Part shown: positions 37,785-47,800 of the stretch, in pieces
Layout of the letters: the number at the start of each line of letters is the position of its first letter
Position numbering within the stretch: position 1 is the stretch's first letter
Origin: Chryseolinea serpens
GTDB taxonomy: Bacteria; Bacteroidota; Bacteroidia; Cytophagales; Cyclobacteriaceae
DNA: 64,000 bases
Assembly: GCF_900129725.1 (NCBI RefSeq)
Contig: NZ_FQWQ01000004.1
Location: 620,001 to 684,000 of the forward strand
Direction: 5' to 3'
The notes under the pieces: model-generated
What the model saw: the letters and a program-made list of their open reading frames with translations, nothing else
The model's database searches: none
Told to the model about the DNA's origin: nothing
Translations under genes and position numbers: made by a program

Positions 37785-39374
37785 ATGCTTATTGCACAAG
37801 GTATATCCTATACCCTTCCCAATCGTGACCTATTGTTCACAGAATTAAATCTCGCCATCAATAAACAAGAAAAGATTGCATTGATCGGCAACAACGGATC
37901 GGGAAAATCCACCCTGCTGAAGATCTTAGCCGGAACCTTACCAGCTTCCACCGGACACGTAAAAGCGGACGCAAAGCCCTACTACGTGCCCCAGCTCTTT
38001 GGTCAGTTTAATGATTATAGCATTGCCCGAGCGCTCCAAGTCGAGGACAAATTGAATGCCTTAAAAGAAATTCTCAAAGGCCACGCAACGGATGAAAACC
38101 TGGCTTCCCTCGACGACGATTGGGCGATCGAAGAGCGTTGCCAGGAAGCCTTTGCCCATTGGAAGCTTGACGAATTGGATCTCGCTCAAAAAATGGAAAC
38201 CCTTAGCGGAGGACAAAAAACAAAAGTCTTTCTCGCGGGTATCCAGATCCACAGTCCTGAAATAGTTTTGTTGGATGAACCCAGCAACCACCTGGATGCT
38301 CTCGGTAGAAGCATTCTTTACGACTACATCACCACCACTACCGATACGTTAATGGTGGTAAGTCACGACAGAACACTACTGAATCTTCTGAATACCGTGT
38401 TTGAACTCAGCAAGCGAGGGATTACGGCCTATGGTGGAAATTATGACTTCTACGCCGAACAAAAAAGAATCGAGCAAGAGGCTTTGCAACAAGACCTGAA
38501 GAGCAAGGAAAAGGCACTCCGGAAAGCAAAAGAAATAGAACGGGAAGCGACGGAACGACAACAAAAACTGGATGCACGCGGAAAGAAGAAACAGGAAAAA
38601 GCCGGGCTTCCCACCATCATGATGAAAACGTTTCGAAACAATGCAGAAAAAAGCACGGCGCGCATGAAGGACGTTCACGATGAAAAGGTGGAAGGTCTTT
38701 CGCAGGAGCTGAATCAACTGAGAAAAGCGTTGCCGGGTGTGGACAAGATGAAGATGGATCTGGACGACTCGGCGCTTCATCGGGGAAAGATCTTGGTCAC
38801 CGCCAAGGACATAAATTTTGGGTATGATGGTCGCCTTCTCTGGAAGAACGCCTTGAGTTTTCAAATCGCGAGTGGCGATCGCATCGTGGTTAAAGGGGCA
38901 AACGGTTCGGGGAAGACAACGCTCATAAAAATGATTCTAGGCAAAGGCGAGCCGCAATCCGGGACGCTTGAACGGGCTGGCGTCAAGTCCATTTACATTG
39001 ACCAAGACTATTCGCTGATCGACAACACGCGTAGTGTCTATGAACAGGCCCAACAATTCAATTCAGGTGCATTGGAGGAGCATGAAGTAAAGATCCGTCT
39101 AAACCGTTTTTTGTTTACAAAAGCGTACTGGGACAAACCTTGTAAAGTATTGAGCGGCGGAGAGAAAATGCGGTTGATCCTTTGTTGTTTAACGATCAAC
39201 CATCAGGCCCCCGACATGATCGTGTTGGATGAACCCACAAACAACCTGGATATTCAGAACATCGAGATCTTGACCGCGGCGATCAATGAATACAACGGAA
39301 CGCTCCTTGTGGTGTCTCATGATGAGTATTTTTTGAAACAGATAAATGTAGAGCGCTCAATGGCGGTAGGGTAA
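37785..39374 (+). CDS. ABC-F family ATPase (ribosome-associated)
   Basis: 529 residues with two ABC domains and no membrane segment. Domain 1: Walker A GNNGSGKST, signature LSGGQKTK, Walker B IVLLDEPSNHLD. Domain 2: Walker A GANGSGKTT, LSGGEKMRL, MIVLDEPTNNLD. Between them lies a long, Lys/Glu-rich helical linker (about residues 220-320), the part that enters the ribosomal E/P site. ABC-F proteins either assist translation or protect ribosomes from antibiotics; linker and leader features do not decide which. The start ATG has an A-rich region upstream (AAAGAAAGAAAATT). A fragment of a related P-loop lies about 3 kb upstream. Confidence 0.93.
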   Translation: MLIAQGISYTLPNRDLLFTELNLAINKQEKIALIGNNGSGKSTLLKILAGTLPASTGHVKADAKPYYVPQLFGQFNDYSIARALQVEDKLNALKEILKGHATDENLASLDDDWAIEERCQEAFAHWKLDELDLAQKMETLSGGQKTKVFLAGIQIHSPEIVLLDEPSNHLDALGRSILYDYITTTTDTLMVVSHDRTLLNLLNTVFELSKRGITAYGGNYDFYAEQKRIEQEALQQDLKSKEKALRKAKEIEREATERQQKLDARGKKKQEKAGLPTIMMKTFRNNAEKSTARMKDVHDEKVEGLSQELNQLRKALPGVDKMKMDLDDSALHRGKILVTAKDINFGYDGRLLWKNALSFQIASGDRIVVKGANGSGKTTLIKMILGKGEPQSGTLERAGVKSIYIDQDYSLIDNTRSVYEQAQQFNSGALEEHEVKIRLNRFLFTKAYWDKPCKVLSGGEKMRLILCCLTINHQAPDMIVLDEPTNNLDIQNIEILTAAINEYNGTLLVVSHDEYFLKQINVERSMAVG

Positions 39375-39481
39375 GCTATTGCTGCGTTGGAATGCTGGCC
39401 CATCGCCCGTCTAACCTGAAACGCCGATGACTGGTCATTAGCGTCGGTGGTTTTCATGTGTTTCCTGATTATTTTTGTTTT

Positions 39482-40294
39482 ATGGCTTTCCGTCTGCAGG
39501 TTTCGATTTTTGCGAGCGTAGCAATGATGCTGGCGTTGGCCGGTTGTCGTTCGCGGGGGGGCGCCGTGGTGGCAACGGAGGTGGTGAACCTGAAGTCGTT
39601 GAATGAGGTGGTGATGTTGAAAGATGAGTTGGTGAAACCCATTCTCTACACCAACGTCGCCGGCCTTGACCGCCTACCCACACCCCAGGCCAAAGCAACG
39701 TTCATCTCGGCTGTGCTGCCGTCCATACTGGTAGCCAAACACCGCATCGAAGAAGATCGCAAGCGCATGGTCACCCTCCGCGACAAAGTCGAATGGGAGC
39801 CCGCCGACAGCACGTTCTTCCTCGATATGCAACTCCGCTACAAAGCCAGGAATGTGAACGACCTCATCGGCCGCATGCGGACCTTGCCTAATAGCATTGT
39901 GTTGGCCCAGACGGCAGTGGAAAGCGGGTGGGGGCAAAGCAGGTTCTTCCTCAGCGCCAGCAATCTCTTTGGCATCTGGTCTTTTAACGCCAGCGAACCC
40001 CGCATCGCCGCGGCCCGCACGCGGGGAAACAAGATGATCTATCTGCGCGCGTACCCCGACATGTCGCAATCCATTCAACATTACTTTGAGATCCTGGCGC
40101 GCTCCACAGCCTATCGCAGCTTGCGAAAGGCACGACTCCGGACCGACAATCCCTTCAAGCTTCTGCCACACTTGAAATATTTCTCCGAACGCCGCTCGGC
40201 CTACACACGCCAACTCAAGTCAGTCATCCTTGAAAACAACCTTACCCAATACGATCGCTTTCGTATCGACCCGCAATACATCGAGGGCGAATAA
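39482..40294 (+). CDS. Bax-like N-acetylglucosaminidase lipoprotein
   Basis: 270 residues from ATG 39482; the frame is open from 39458 but only the later start gives a clean lipoprotein signal (SVAMMLALAGC). The enzyme domain covers about residues 90-255: NSIVLAQTAVESGWGQSRF with the likely catalytic Glu, SNLFGIWSF, IYLRAYPDMSQSIQHYFEILARSTAYRSLRKAR and KYFSERRSAYTRQLKSVI. These are features of Bax-type/GH73-related peptidoglycan glucosaminidases. As a lipoprotein it should act on the cell wall from a membrane surface. A TATTTTTG element ends 5 bp before the ATG. It follows the ABC-F gene by 107 bp. Confidence 0.85.
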   Translation: MAFRLQVSIFASVAMMLALAGCRSRGGAVVATEVVNLKSLNEVVMLKDELVKPILYTNVAGLDRLPTPQAKATFISAVLPSILVAKHRIEEDRKRMVTLRDKVEWEPADSTFFLDMQLRYKARNVNDLIGRMRTLPNSIVLAQTAVESGWGQSRFFLSASNLFGIWSFNASEPRIAAARTRGNKMIYLRAYPDMSQSIQHYFEILARSTAYRSLRKARLRTDNPFKLLPHLKYFSERRSAYTRQLKSVILENNLTQYDRFRIDPQYIEGE

Positions 40295-40604
40295 ATTGTG
40301 AGATAAAGATAGCATCGAAGCAGTGCAGCATTCAATCCGCCTGGGCGGATTCCCGAACAATGGTCCCCGGTCCGACTCCATCCCAGTCCGACTTGTCGGG
40401 CGGGATGGGGATTCGGACCGGGGCTTCGAAGCATTCGCGAATTAAACCCCAACGGGATTACCTTTTGTGACCACTGGCTTTCGGCTTGCACGCTTCTGCA
40501 TGCAACGCGTCGACACTTCATCGCCATTCACATAAAAAACATCGCTGTCTTCTCATTTTTCTTACGATATTTCCCTCCGCACAAAACCTAATACTTCATT
40601 ACTT
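40295..40604. other. Intergenic region with a strong cruciform
   Basis: 310 bp without a gene. It is dominated by nested palindromes at about 40333-40444 (see the separate repeat entry). The last 100 bp before the GH144 gene are AT-rich and should contain its promoter, but no TAnnTTTG is visible. Confidence 0.6.
40365..40423. repeat. Imperfect inverted repeat with nested hairpin
   Basis: CCCCGGTCCGA...CCATCCC pairs with GGGATGG...TCGGACCGGGG, with a small bulge. The loop itself holds CCGACTTGTCGG, a second stem. Flanking short palindromes are AATCCGCCTGGGCGGATT (40334-40351) and GCTTCGAAGC (40423-40432). Confidence 0.75.
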
Positions 40605-41999
40605 ATGAGAAGACTGTCGCAACGGCTCTTGTTGGCCTGCTCCATCACCGTACTATTCTTCTACAGCACCTTCGCGCAACAGGCGGCAACCGCGCCGGCG
40701 AAAGTGCCGCTGCCCAAGGCATTCCTGGATTCACTGACCCGCCAAACCTTTGATTTCTTCTGGGATCTTGCCGGCAAAGACAACGGCCAGCAACCCGATC
40801 GCTGGCCATCGGAAAGCTTTTCCAGCATCGCCGCCACCGGCTTTGGACTGACGTCCTACATTGTCGGCGTCGAGCGCAAATTCATCACCCGCGAACAAGC
40901 GGCAGCACGTGTGTTGACAACCCTGAAATTCATGCAAGGCCTTCCCAAGGGCGAAGCGCCTTCGGGTGTTGCGGGCTATAAAGGATTCTTCTATCACTTC
41001 CTCGACATGAAGACCGGCTTGCGCTATCAACAAGTAGAACTTTCTACCATCGACACCGGCCTGCTCATGGCTGGTATTCTCACCGTGCAATCCTATTTTG
41101 ACGGCCCCGACGCCACCGAAAAACAAATCCGCGACATCGCGGACGCGCTCTACTTAGGTGTGGAGTGGGACTGGGCCATGAACGGTAAGGACGTAATGTC
41201 CATGGGCTGGCACCCAGAGCATGGCTTCATCGATGCCAACTGGAAAGGCTACAACGAGGCCATGATCCTCTATATTTTAGCGTTGGGCTCGCCGACGCAC
41301 AGCATTCCCGCCGCAAGCTGGAAAACCTGGACCGACTCGTATCAATGGGCAAAATATCAAGGCCAGGAGTTCGTGAACTTCGGCCCGCTGTTTGGCCACC
41401 AATATTCTCATATGTTCATCGACTTCAAAGGCATTTCCGATCCCTACATGAAAACCAAAGGCATCGACTACTTTGAAAACTCCCGCCGCGCCACCTACGC
41501 CAACCGTGCCTATTGCGCCCTGAACCCAGGAGGTTATGTAGGCTACGACAAAACCAGTTGGGGCCTCACTGCCTGCGACGGTCCCGGCAATGACAAGAAG
41601 AGCAATCCCAACGTTTCCTTCGAAGGCTACAACGCCCGCGGAGCATCCCAATTCTACCTGCGCGACGACGGCACCATCGCCCCCACAGCGGTCGGTGGCT
41701 CTCTCGCCTTCGCACCAGAAATCTGCATCCCCACCCTGGTGGAAATGAAAAAACGCCACGGCACGAAACTCTATGACAAATACGGTTTCAAAGATGCATA
41801 CAACATGAGCATCACCTACGCCGACGGCACCCAAGGATGGTACGACAAAGACTACCTCGGCATCGACCAAGGACCGATCCTTATCCAACTGGAGAACTGG
41901 CGCACGCGGATCATCTGGACGACGATGAAGAAGAACAAATACATTCGCGAGGGATTGAAGAAAGCAGGCTTTACGGGAGGATGGCTGGAGCAGCCGTGA
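40605..41999 (+). CDS. GH144-type glucanase (putative endo-beta-1,2-glucanase)
   Basis: 464 residues with a signal peptide of about 24 residues (LLLACSITVLFFYSTFAQ). The mature protein has the glucoamylase-like (alpha/alpha)6 pattern of GH144: FFWDLAGKDNGQQPDRW, IAATGFGLTSYIVGVER, VELSTIDTGLLMAGIL, EWDWAMNG, WHPEHGFID, YNEAMILYILALGSPTHSI, GHQYSHMFIDFKG, NRAYCALNPGGYVGYDKTSWGLTACDGP and IDQGPILIQLENWRT. GH144 members characterised in Bacteroidota cut beta-1,2-glucan; the assignment here is by motif. No Ig-like domains are present, unlike the second copy at 51371. A terminator-like hairpin follows at 42124. Confidence 0.88.
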   Translation: MRRLSQRLLLACSITVLFFYSTFAQQAATAPAKVPLPKAFLDSLTRQTFDFFWDLAGKDNGQQPDRWPSESFSSIAATGFGLTSYIVGVERKFITREQAAARVLTTLKFMQGLPKGEAPSGVAGYKGFFYHFLDMKTGLRYQQVELSTIDTGLLMAGILTVQSYFDGPDATEKQIRDIADALYLGVEWDWAMNGKDVMSMGWHPEHGFIDANWKGYNEAMILYILALGSPTHSIPAASWKTWTDSYQWAKYQGQEFVNFGPLFGHQYSHMFIDFKGISDPYMKTKGIDYFENSRRATYANRAYCALNPGGYVGYDKTSWGLTACDGPGNDKKSNPNVSFEGYNARGASQFYLRDDGTIAPTAVGGSLAFAPEICIPTLVEMKKRHGTKLYDKYGFKDAYNMSITYADGTQGWYDKDYLGIDQGPILIQLENWRTRIIWTTMKKNKYIREGLKKAGFTGGWLEQP

Positions 42000-42020
42000 G
42001 GGGAGGAATCAGGAGCCAAA

Positions 42021-42069
42021 AGCCAGGAGCTTGGTCTCGGTATTCCAGTAGCAAGTATTCAGTAGCCAG
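42021..42069. repeat. Left arm of a perfect 49-bp inverted repeat
   Basis: The reverse complement of this segment is identical to 42570-42618. It is made of the same CTNCTGR-type sequence as the neighbouring array but points the other way. Confidence 0.9.
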
Positions 42070-42123
42070 TAGCCAATATTTAATACTCAGCATTTAGTAT
42101 TCAATATTCAGTATTTCAACGCA

Positions 42124-42160
42124 AGGGCCATAGTTCAGTTCGAGGCTAGACTATGGCCCT
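42124..42160. terminator. Terminator-like hairpin after the GH144 gene
   Basis: AGGGCCATAGT (42124-42134) pairs perfectly with ACTATGGCCCT (42150-42160) around a 15-nt loop. A T-rich stretch follows about 4 bp later (CGTGTATTTGAAATAATTT) rather than a clean T run, and the site is 124 bp from the stop codon. Confidence 0.5.
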
Positions 42161-42303
42161 CGTGTATTTGAAATAATTTAGTACTCGACTGACCAGACTT
42201 CAAAATCTCACAAAAAAGTTGACTCGCTTCAAAAATGATTACCCGAACAAAAACCGGTAGCAGTGCAATTACTCCTGAGCTCTGATTACAAAGATTGGCA
42301 CAC

Positions 42304-42608
42304 GCTACTGGAATACCGAGAATAAGCTACTGGCTACTGAATGCTGACTACTGGAATACCGTGAGTAAGCTACTGGACTGGCTACTGAATACCGGCTACT
42401 GGAATACCGAGAGTAAGCTACTGGACTGGCTACTGAATACTGGCTACTGGAATACCGAGAGTAAGCTACTGGACTGGCTACTGAATACTGGCTACCGGAA
42501 TACCGAGAGTAAGCTACTGGACTGGCTACTGAATACTGGCAACCGGAATACCGAGAGTAAGCTACTGGACTGGCTACTGAATACTTGCTACTGGAATACC
42601 GAGACCAA
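42304..42608 (+). repeat. Tandem array of 48-bp units
   Basis: Five full 48-bp units begin at 42369, 42417, 42465, 42513 and 42561, preceded by a 43-bp unit (42326) and a 22-bp partial unit (42304). Each begins GCTACTGGACTGG and ends CCGAGAGTAA, with few substitutions. Because 48 is divisible by three, all share one open frame (encoding LLDWLLNTGYWNTESK), which explains a stop-free stretch of 162 codons. I read this as repeat DNA, not a gene. Confidence 0.93.
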
Positions 42609-42618
42609 GCTCCTGGCT
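42570..42618. repeat. Right arm of a perfect 49-bp inverted repeat
   Basis: Identical to the reverse complement of 42021-42069. It covers the last array unit and its junction with CTCCTGG heptads, 53 bp before the next start codon. Confidence 0.9.
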
Positions 42619-42670
42619 CCTGGCTTCTGGCTCCTAATCCCTTCTCCCGCTAAATTCGTATATTTCCCCT

Positions 42671-44584
42671 ATGAAACCGTGGGCCCTTCTCTTCAGCGCG
42701 ATCGTGATTCTAAGTTCCGCGCGTGCCCAAAAAATATTCGAAGTGAACGATGCGCTGATCGAGCGCAACTTCATGCCCTATGAGTTGGAATATTATGTAG
42801 ACACTACGAATGCCATTTCTTTCTGGCAGATCTCCTCGAACAGTTTCTCCAATCGCTTTCACCCGCATCCCAACTATCAAAATAAGGACTTTAAACCCAA
42901 CGCTTCGTATTGGATCAGGTTGCCGATTCAACACCGGGCGGTTACGGGTAAAGTCTGGCTGTTGGAATTCTACGATCAGACCATCGACGAGATCGAGGCC
43001 TACATTCCCCAGGAGAACGGCTCCTACAAGAACGTGATGCTGGGCGACAGTCAGCCCTTTTCGGACCGGCTGCTGCCGCACAAGAATTTCGAAGTGTTGC
43101 TAAACATCAAGCGCGACACATTGATGTATTATTACTTCAACGTACGCTCGCATGAGTTTGCCGACATCCGCATCGCCTTCCGCTCTGTGGATCGCTTTGT
43201 GAATTATGCCTTGAACGAGTATTTATTGTTCGGCACCTTCTATGGCATGATCCTCATCATCAGCCTTTACAATTTGTTGGTGTATATCGCCATCCGTGAG
43301 ATCAAGAACATCTACTACATCGTCTACATATTAAGCGTGGCCGCCTATGCCATGAGCTATGACGGCATCGGGTTTCAATACCTCTGGCCGGGCCACCCGG
43401 AGTGGAACGACTATGCGGTCGGCATCACACTTTATTCTGTTATTGTCTGGGGGCTTATCTTTACACGCCGCTTCCTAAGCACGCGAGCCAACGCGCCCAC
43501 GTTGGACAAGGCCTTGAAGGGCATGATCCTGCTGCGGTCGGCGTGGTTCCTGATCGAGTTGTTCTTTCTTCCCCAAATGCTTACCTATCGCAATGTGGAG
43601 ATCATTCCGCTTTCGCTGATCTTTTATACCGGCATCACCATCTGGAACCAGGGCTACCGGCCCGCGCGGTTCTTTGTTATTGCCTACGGGATCCTGTTCA
43701 CGGGATTCTTTGTGCGCACGATGGTCTACTTCAACGTCCTGCCCTTCACTACGCCGTTGCACTACAGCCTGCACTTTAGCTTTGTGCTGGAGATGCTCTT
43801 CCTCACGTTCGCCCTGGGCGACAGGATCCGCATCCTGAAAGACATGCGCGACCGCGCCCTGAAGCGCATCATCCAGCAACACGAGGTGAACATGCAATTG
43901 AAGGACAAGGTGAACCGCGAGCTGGAACAAAAGGTGATGGAGCGCACCCTGGAGCTGAACGAGAAGAACCACCAATTGGAGGAGTCCAACGTTCTGCTGG
44001 AAAGGCAATCGCACGAGATCAACCAGATCAACTCCATCCTGGACCTGGACAACTGGAAGCTGAAAAGCAGCATCAAAGAGGTGCTGAGCGAGCGGCTGAT
44101 GGAAAAGAACATGGACTACCAGCAATTCAAAACGCTGTATCCCGACACGCTGGCCTGCCACCGCTTCCTGGAGAACCTGAAGTGGGAAAAGGCCTTCAAC
44201 TGTCGAAAATGTGGTAACGAGAAGTACTTTGATGGGGCCCAGAAGTTTGCCCGCCGCTGCACGCGCTGCGGCTACAACGAGTCGATCACGGCCTACACCA
44301 TCTTCCACAGCATCAAATTCCCGATCGAGAAGGCCTTTTATATTGCCTATCTCACCGTTATCGGTCACAAAGAATATACCCTGGAAGTCCTTGCGGAGCA
44401 GCTTGGGCTGCGCGTGAACACCCTGTGGGCTTTCCGGCACAAGGTGGCCGAACGGCTGGCCGACCTGGAAAAGTCGGGCAGGAAGCCGCATTCGTCGCGT
44501 TGGGAGGATGTGATCCTGATCCTGGACACACACGCCAAACGACCCCAGCGGGAGCACTCCGGCAAGCCGGTGGATGCCCGTTAG
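42671..44584 (+). CDS. 7TMR-DISM receptor fused to a transposase-like zinc ribbon
   Basis: 637 residues. Signal peptide 1-20 (SAIVILSSARAQ). Residues 20-180 form an extracellular DISMED2-type sensor domain (FNVRSHEFADIRIAFRS). Residues 185-395 hold seven hydrophobic helices of the DISM type. A coiled coil follows (about 400-470; QKVMERTLELNEKN). The C-terminus (about 490-600) has C511-x2-C514 and C530-x2-C533 (NCRKCGNEK, RRCTRCGYN), then SITAYTIFHSIKFPIEKAFYIAYLTV and an HTH-like LGLRVNTLWAFRHKV. That order resembles the N-terminal zinc ribbon of IS1595/ISXO2-type transposases but lacks the catalytic domain. It probably senses a ligand outside and acts on DNA or a partner inside. The second part of the name is inference. 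Confidence 0.85.
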   Translation: MKPWALLFSAIVILSSARAQKIFEVNDALIERNFMPYELEYYVDTTNAISFWQISSNSFSNRFHPHPNYQNKDFKPNASYWIRLPIQHRAVTGKVWLLEFYDQTIDEIEAYIPQENGSYKNVMLGDSQPFSDRLLPHKNFEVLLNIKRDTLMYYYFNVRSHEFADIRIAFRSVDRFVNYALNEYLLFGTFYGMILIISLYNLLVYIAIREIKNIYYIVYILSVAAYAMSYDGIGFQYLWPGHPEWNDYAVGITLYSVIVWGLIFTRRFLSTRANAPTLDKALKGMILLRSAWFLIELFFLPQMLTYRNVEIIPLSLIFYTGITIWNQGYRPARFFVIAYGILFTGFFVRTMVYFNVLPFTTPLHYSLHFSFVLEMLFLTFALGDRIRILKDMRDRALKRIIQQHEVNMQLKDKVNRELEQKVMERTLELNEKNHQLEESNVLLERQSHEINQINSILDLDNWKLKSSIKEVLSERLMEKNMDYQQFKTLYPDTLACHRFLENLKWEKAFNCRKCGNEKYFDGAQKFARRCTRCGYNESITAYTIFHSIKFPIEKAFYIAYLTVIGHKEYTLEVLAEQLGLRVNTLWAFRHKVAERLADLEKSGRKPHSSRWEDVILILDTHAKRPQREHSGKPVDAR

Positions 44585-44864
44585 CCCGAATATCTCTTCA
44601 ATCCAAATCTCTCCAGAACTGACCCGGATTGCCCATCCCAGAAATCGATCCCGCACGCATGTTTTTTTTCTGGTAAAGAACTCCTTTCAATGTCATAGAT
44701 AACGGTTGAAAAGGCTTGAAAACAATGTTTTTTTCCTGGAAAATCAGACACACAAAAACACACGCGTACCCGGTGCATTTGTGCGCAAAAGTTTGAAATA
44801 ATTCCCTTTTGTGTTGGAGATATCCAAAATTCAGTGACTGAAAAACTAATCAAACCGCTAACCT

Positions 44865-47800
44865 ATGATCAGAAAATTACTAGTTACATTGTTGACTTTC
44901 AGCTTGTTAGCGTCCACTTCATGGGCGCAGACGCGTACGCTGCAAGGCACGGTTACAGATGCGGCAGGCGAGTTGCTGCCAGGTGTCAACGTGATCGTTC
45001 GGGGTACAACCAAAGGGACGACCACCGATTCGAATGGTAAATACCAATTGGAGCTCCCGGGGTCCGAGAACGCACTGGTTTTTACATTTATTGGGTACAA
45101 GGCCGCTACCGTTGAGGTCGGCGAGCGCACGGTCGTTGACGTCGTCATGGAAGAAGACCTGACCTCGCTGGACGAGGTCGTTGTGGTCGGCTATGGCACG
45201 CAGCGGGAGAAAGACCTGACCTCTGCGATCACCACCGTCAAGTCCGAAGACATTTCCCGCACGCCGGCAGCCTCTGCGATGCAGTCGTTGCAGGGCAAAG
45301 TTCCGGGCGTACAGATCGTGAGCTCGGGTACACCCGGTGGTTCACCCACGGTACGCGTCCGCGGTGTTGGATCGTATCCGCAGACTAAAGGTGACCAGAC
45401 GCCGGTAGGCAATGAAGCGCCACTCTATGTAGTGGACGGTGTGTTTTTTGACAACATCGACTTCCTGAACCCCAATGACATTGCAACGATCTCCGTCCTG
45501 AAGGATGCTTCCGCGGCGGCCATCTATGGCGTGCGTGCGGCAAACGGCGTGGTGCTCGTCGAGACCAAATCGGGCAAACGCAACCAACAGACAAGGCTGA
45601 CTTACGACGGTTATTATGGCGTACAAGTAGCCCAGAACGTATTAAAAATGGCCAATTCCGAGCAGTTTGTGACCATGGCCCAGGAATCGGGATCGGCCGC
45701 TGATCAGTCCTACATCCTCAATGCCATGCAACGCTACGGACGAAGCCGCGAGAACCCTAACGTTCCCAACGTCAACACCGATTGGTATAAAGAGGTATTG
45801 CGTGCTGCACCCATCCAGAACCACAACCTCGGTGTGGAGGGTGGTAGCGACAAGGCTACCTATTCATTGGGCGCCAGCTACTTCGCACAGGATGGTATCC
45901 TGGACATGAAGAATAGCTTTGAGCGTCTCAACATCCGCGCGCGAACTGATTTCGATGTCAATGACTGGATCACCGTCGGAGCAAATTTTAACATGAGCAA
46001 TTCCACCAAGTACTCGCCTGACGATGCCGTGTGGAATCAGGCTTATTTTGCCGTTCCCATTTTTCCGGTGTACGATGAACAAAACACCGCAGCGACCCCC
46101 ATCAGGTACGCTTCGGCCGAGAACATCGGCTACCGCGGGCCGCAGAATCCATTTCCGACTATGACATTCAACAACAACCGGCTCCAGTCGAGAAAAATAC
46201 TCGCCAACTTTTATTTGAAATTGGCCCTCATCAAGGACAAGCTGACCTTTAAAAGTGCCTACAACACGGGCAGTACATTCCTCCGCAATCGCGAGGTTGA
46301 TCTTCCGTATTTTATTTCTACCGACGGGCAACGCAGCGTCCCTGAACTGACCAAGAAGAATGAAACGTTCATCAACCAGATCTGGGATAACGTGCTTACG
46401 TTCGACCAGAGCTTCGGTGACCATAACCTGACCGTGATGGCCGGCACCTCGTACCGCAATGAATTGTGGGACATGCTCACCGCACGTGGCAGGTACTTCC
46501 CGGTAAACGACGAGCATTCGTGGTACCTTGATCAGTCGCTTGAGATTCCCGTAACAGACAACGGCACGGGGGCGAAGCTGGTGACCGACGACGGGACCCA
46601 TCAGTACGGCTTCTCGTACTTTGGCCGGGTGGCCTACAACTATCAGGACAAATATCTACTGTACGCTACCTTCCGCGCCGACGGTTCTTCTAAGTACCAG
46701 GAGAAATGGGGTTATTTCCCAACGATCGGTGCAGGCTGGGTGTTGTCGGAAGAGAATTTCCTGAAGGGCAATTCGGTAGTTGATTTTCTGAAATTGCGAG
46801 CGAGCTGGGGCAAGTTGGGTAATGACAAGGTGCAAGCCTCCGATGGACTTGCTACAAAGACGGTCATTACCGGCGTGTACGGGAATTCGTTCAAGTCCGG
46901 TACTTATGCCAAGAGCACTTTTGATTACCTGCGTTGGGAAGTCGTGGAAGAAGTGAACGTTGGCGTTACGTCCAAGTTTTTAGGTAGTCGCTTGTCGCTC
47001 GAGGCCGACTATTATACCCGCGATACACAGAACCCCGTGTTCCCTTTAACCGTACCGTTGATTGGTGGGACGGTCATGAGGAACGTGGGTGTAGTGCGGA
47101 ATGCCGGTCTCGAACTTGCCCTGAATTGGGCTGATAAAATAGGCGATGGCTTCCGGTATAACGTCGGTTTCAACATGGCCACGCTCAAGAACAAAGCAAC
47201 GGACCTTGGTGGCGCGCCCTATATTGAAGGCGGCTCAGCGGAGTTCCGTCAACGTACTTACCTGAATCAACCCCTTCAGGCGTTCTTTGGATATCGCACA
47301 GACGGCGTGTATCAGAACCAGGCAGCGATTGAGGCTGACCCGGCTGCCGTGGCTTATAACCAAGCTAATCCCAGTAACCCGATCGTCGCCGGTGACTTGA
47401 GGTTCAAGGATCTCAATCACGACGGCGTGATCAACGCCAGCGACCGGGAGGTCATCGGCTCGTTCCTTCCCAAGCTTACTTGGGGGGTGAACCTCGGCGC
47501 TTCCTGGAAGAACTTCGATCTGTCGGTAAATCTGATGGGTCAGAACGGCGCCAAGATCCTGAACCGCAAGCGCGGTGAAATGCTCTGGACAACCGACGGT
47601 AACCTCGATGCCGATTTGGCAAAGAACCGCTGGCACGGCGAAGGCACGTCCAACAAGTATCCCTCGTCGGCCGGCTTGCGCAAAGGCTGGAATCAAAAGA
47701 TGAGCGATTACTTCGTGGAGAAAGGCGATTTCTTCCGCATCCAGAACGTCAACGTAGGCTATACCTTCAAGGCCAGCAAGCTCGGCACCAAATTCCCCGA

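Noticed and set aside
42304-42608. CRISPR-like repeat array
   Set aside because: Units are contiguous 48-bp copies without unique spacers, and there are no cas genes.
42295-42783. 162-codon open frame over the 48-bp array
   Set aside because: It exists because the unit length is a multiple of three and contains no stop. Its translation is only the repeat, with no start context, and its end overlaps the real receptor gene in another frame.
43475-44656. 393-codon frame antisense to the DISM receptor gene
   Set aside because: Very rich in Leu, Gln, Arg and His in the manner of mirror translations, with no domain. The sense frame has clear motifs throughout.
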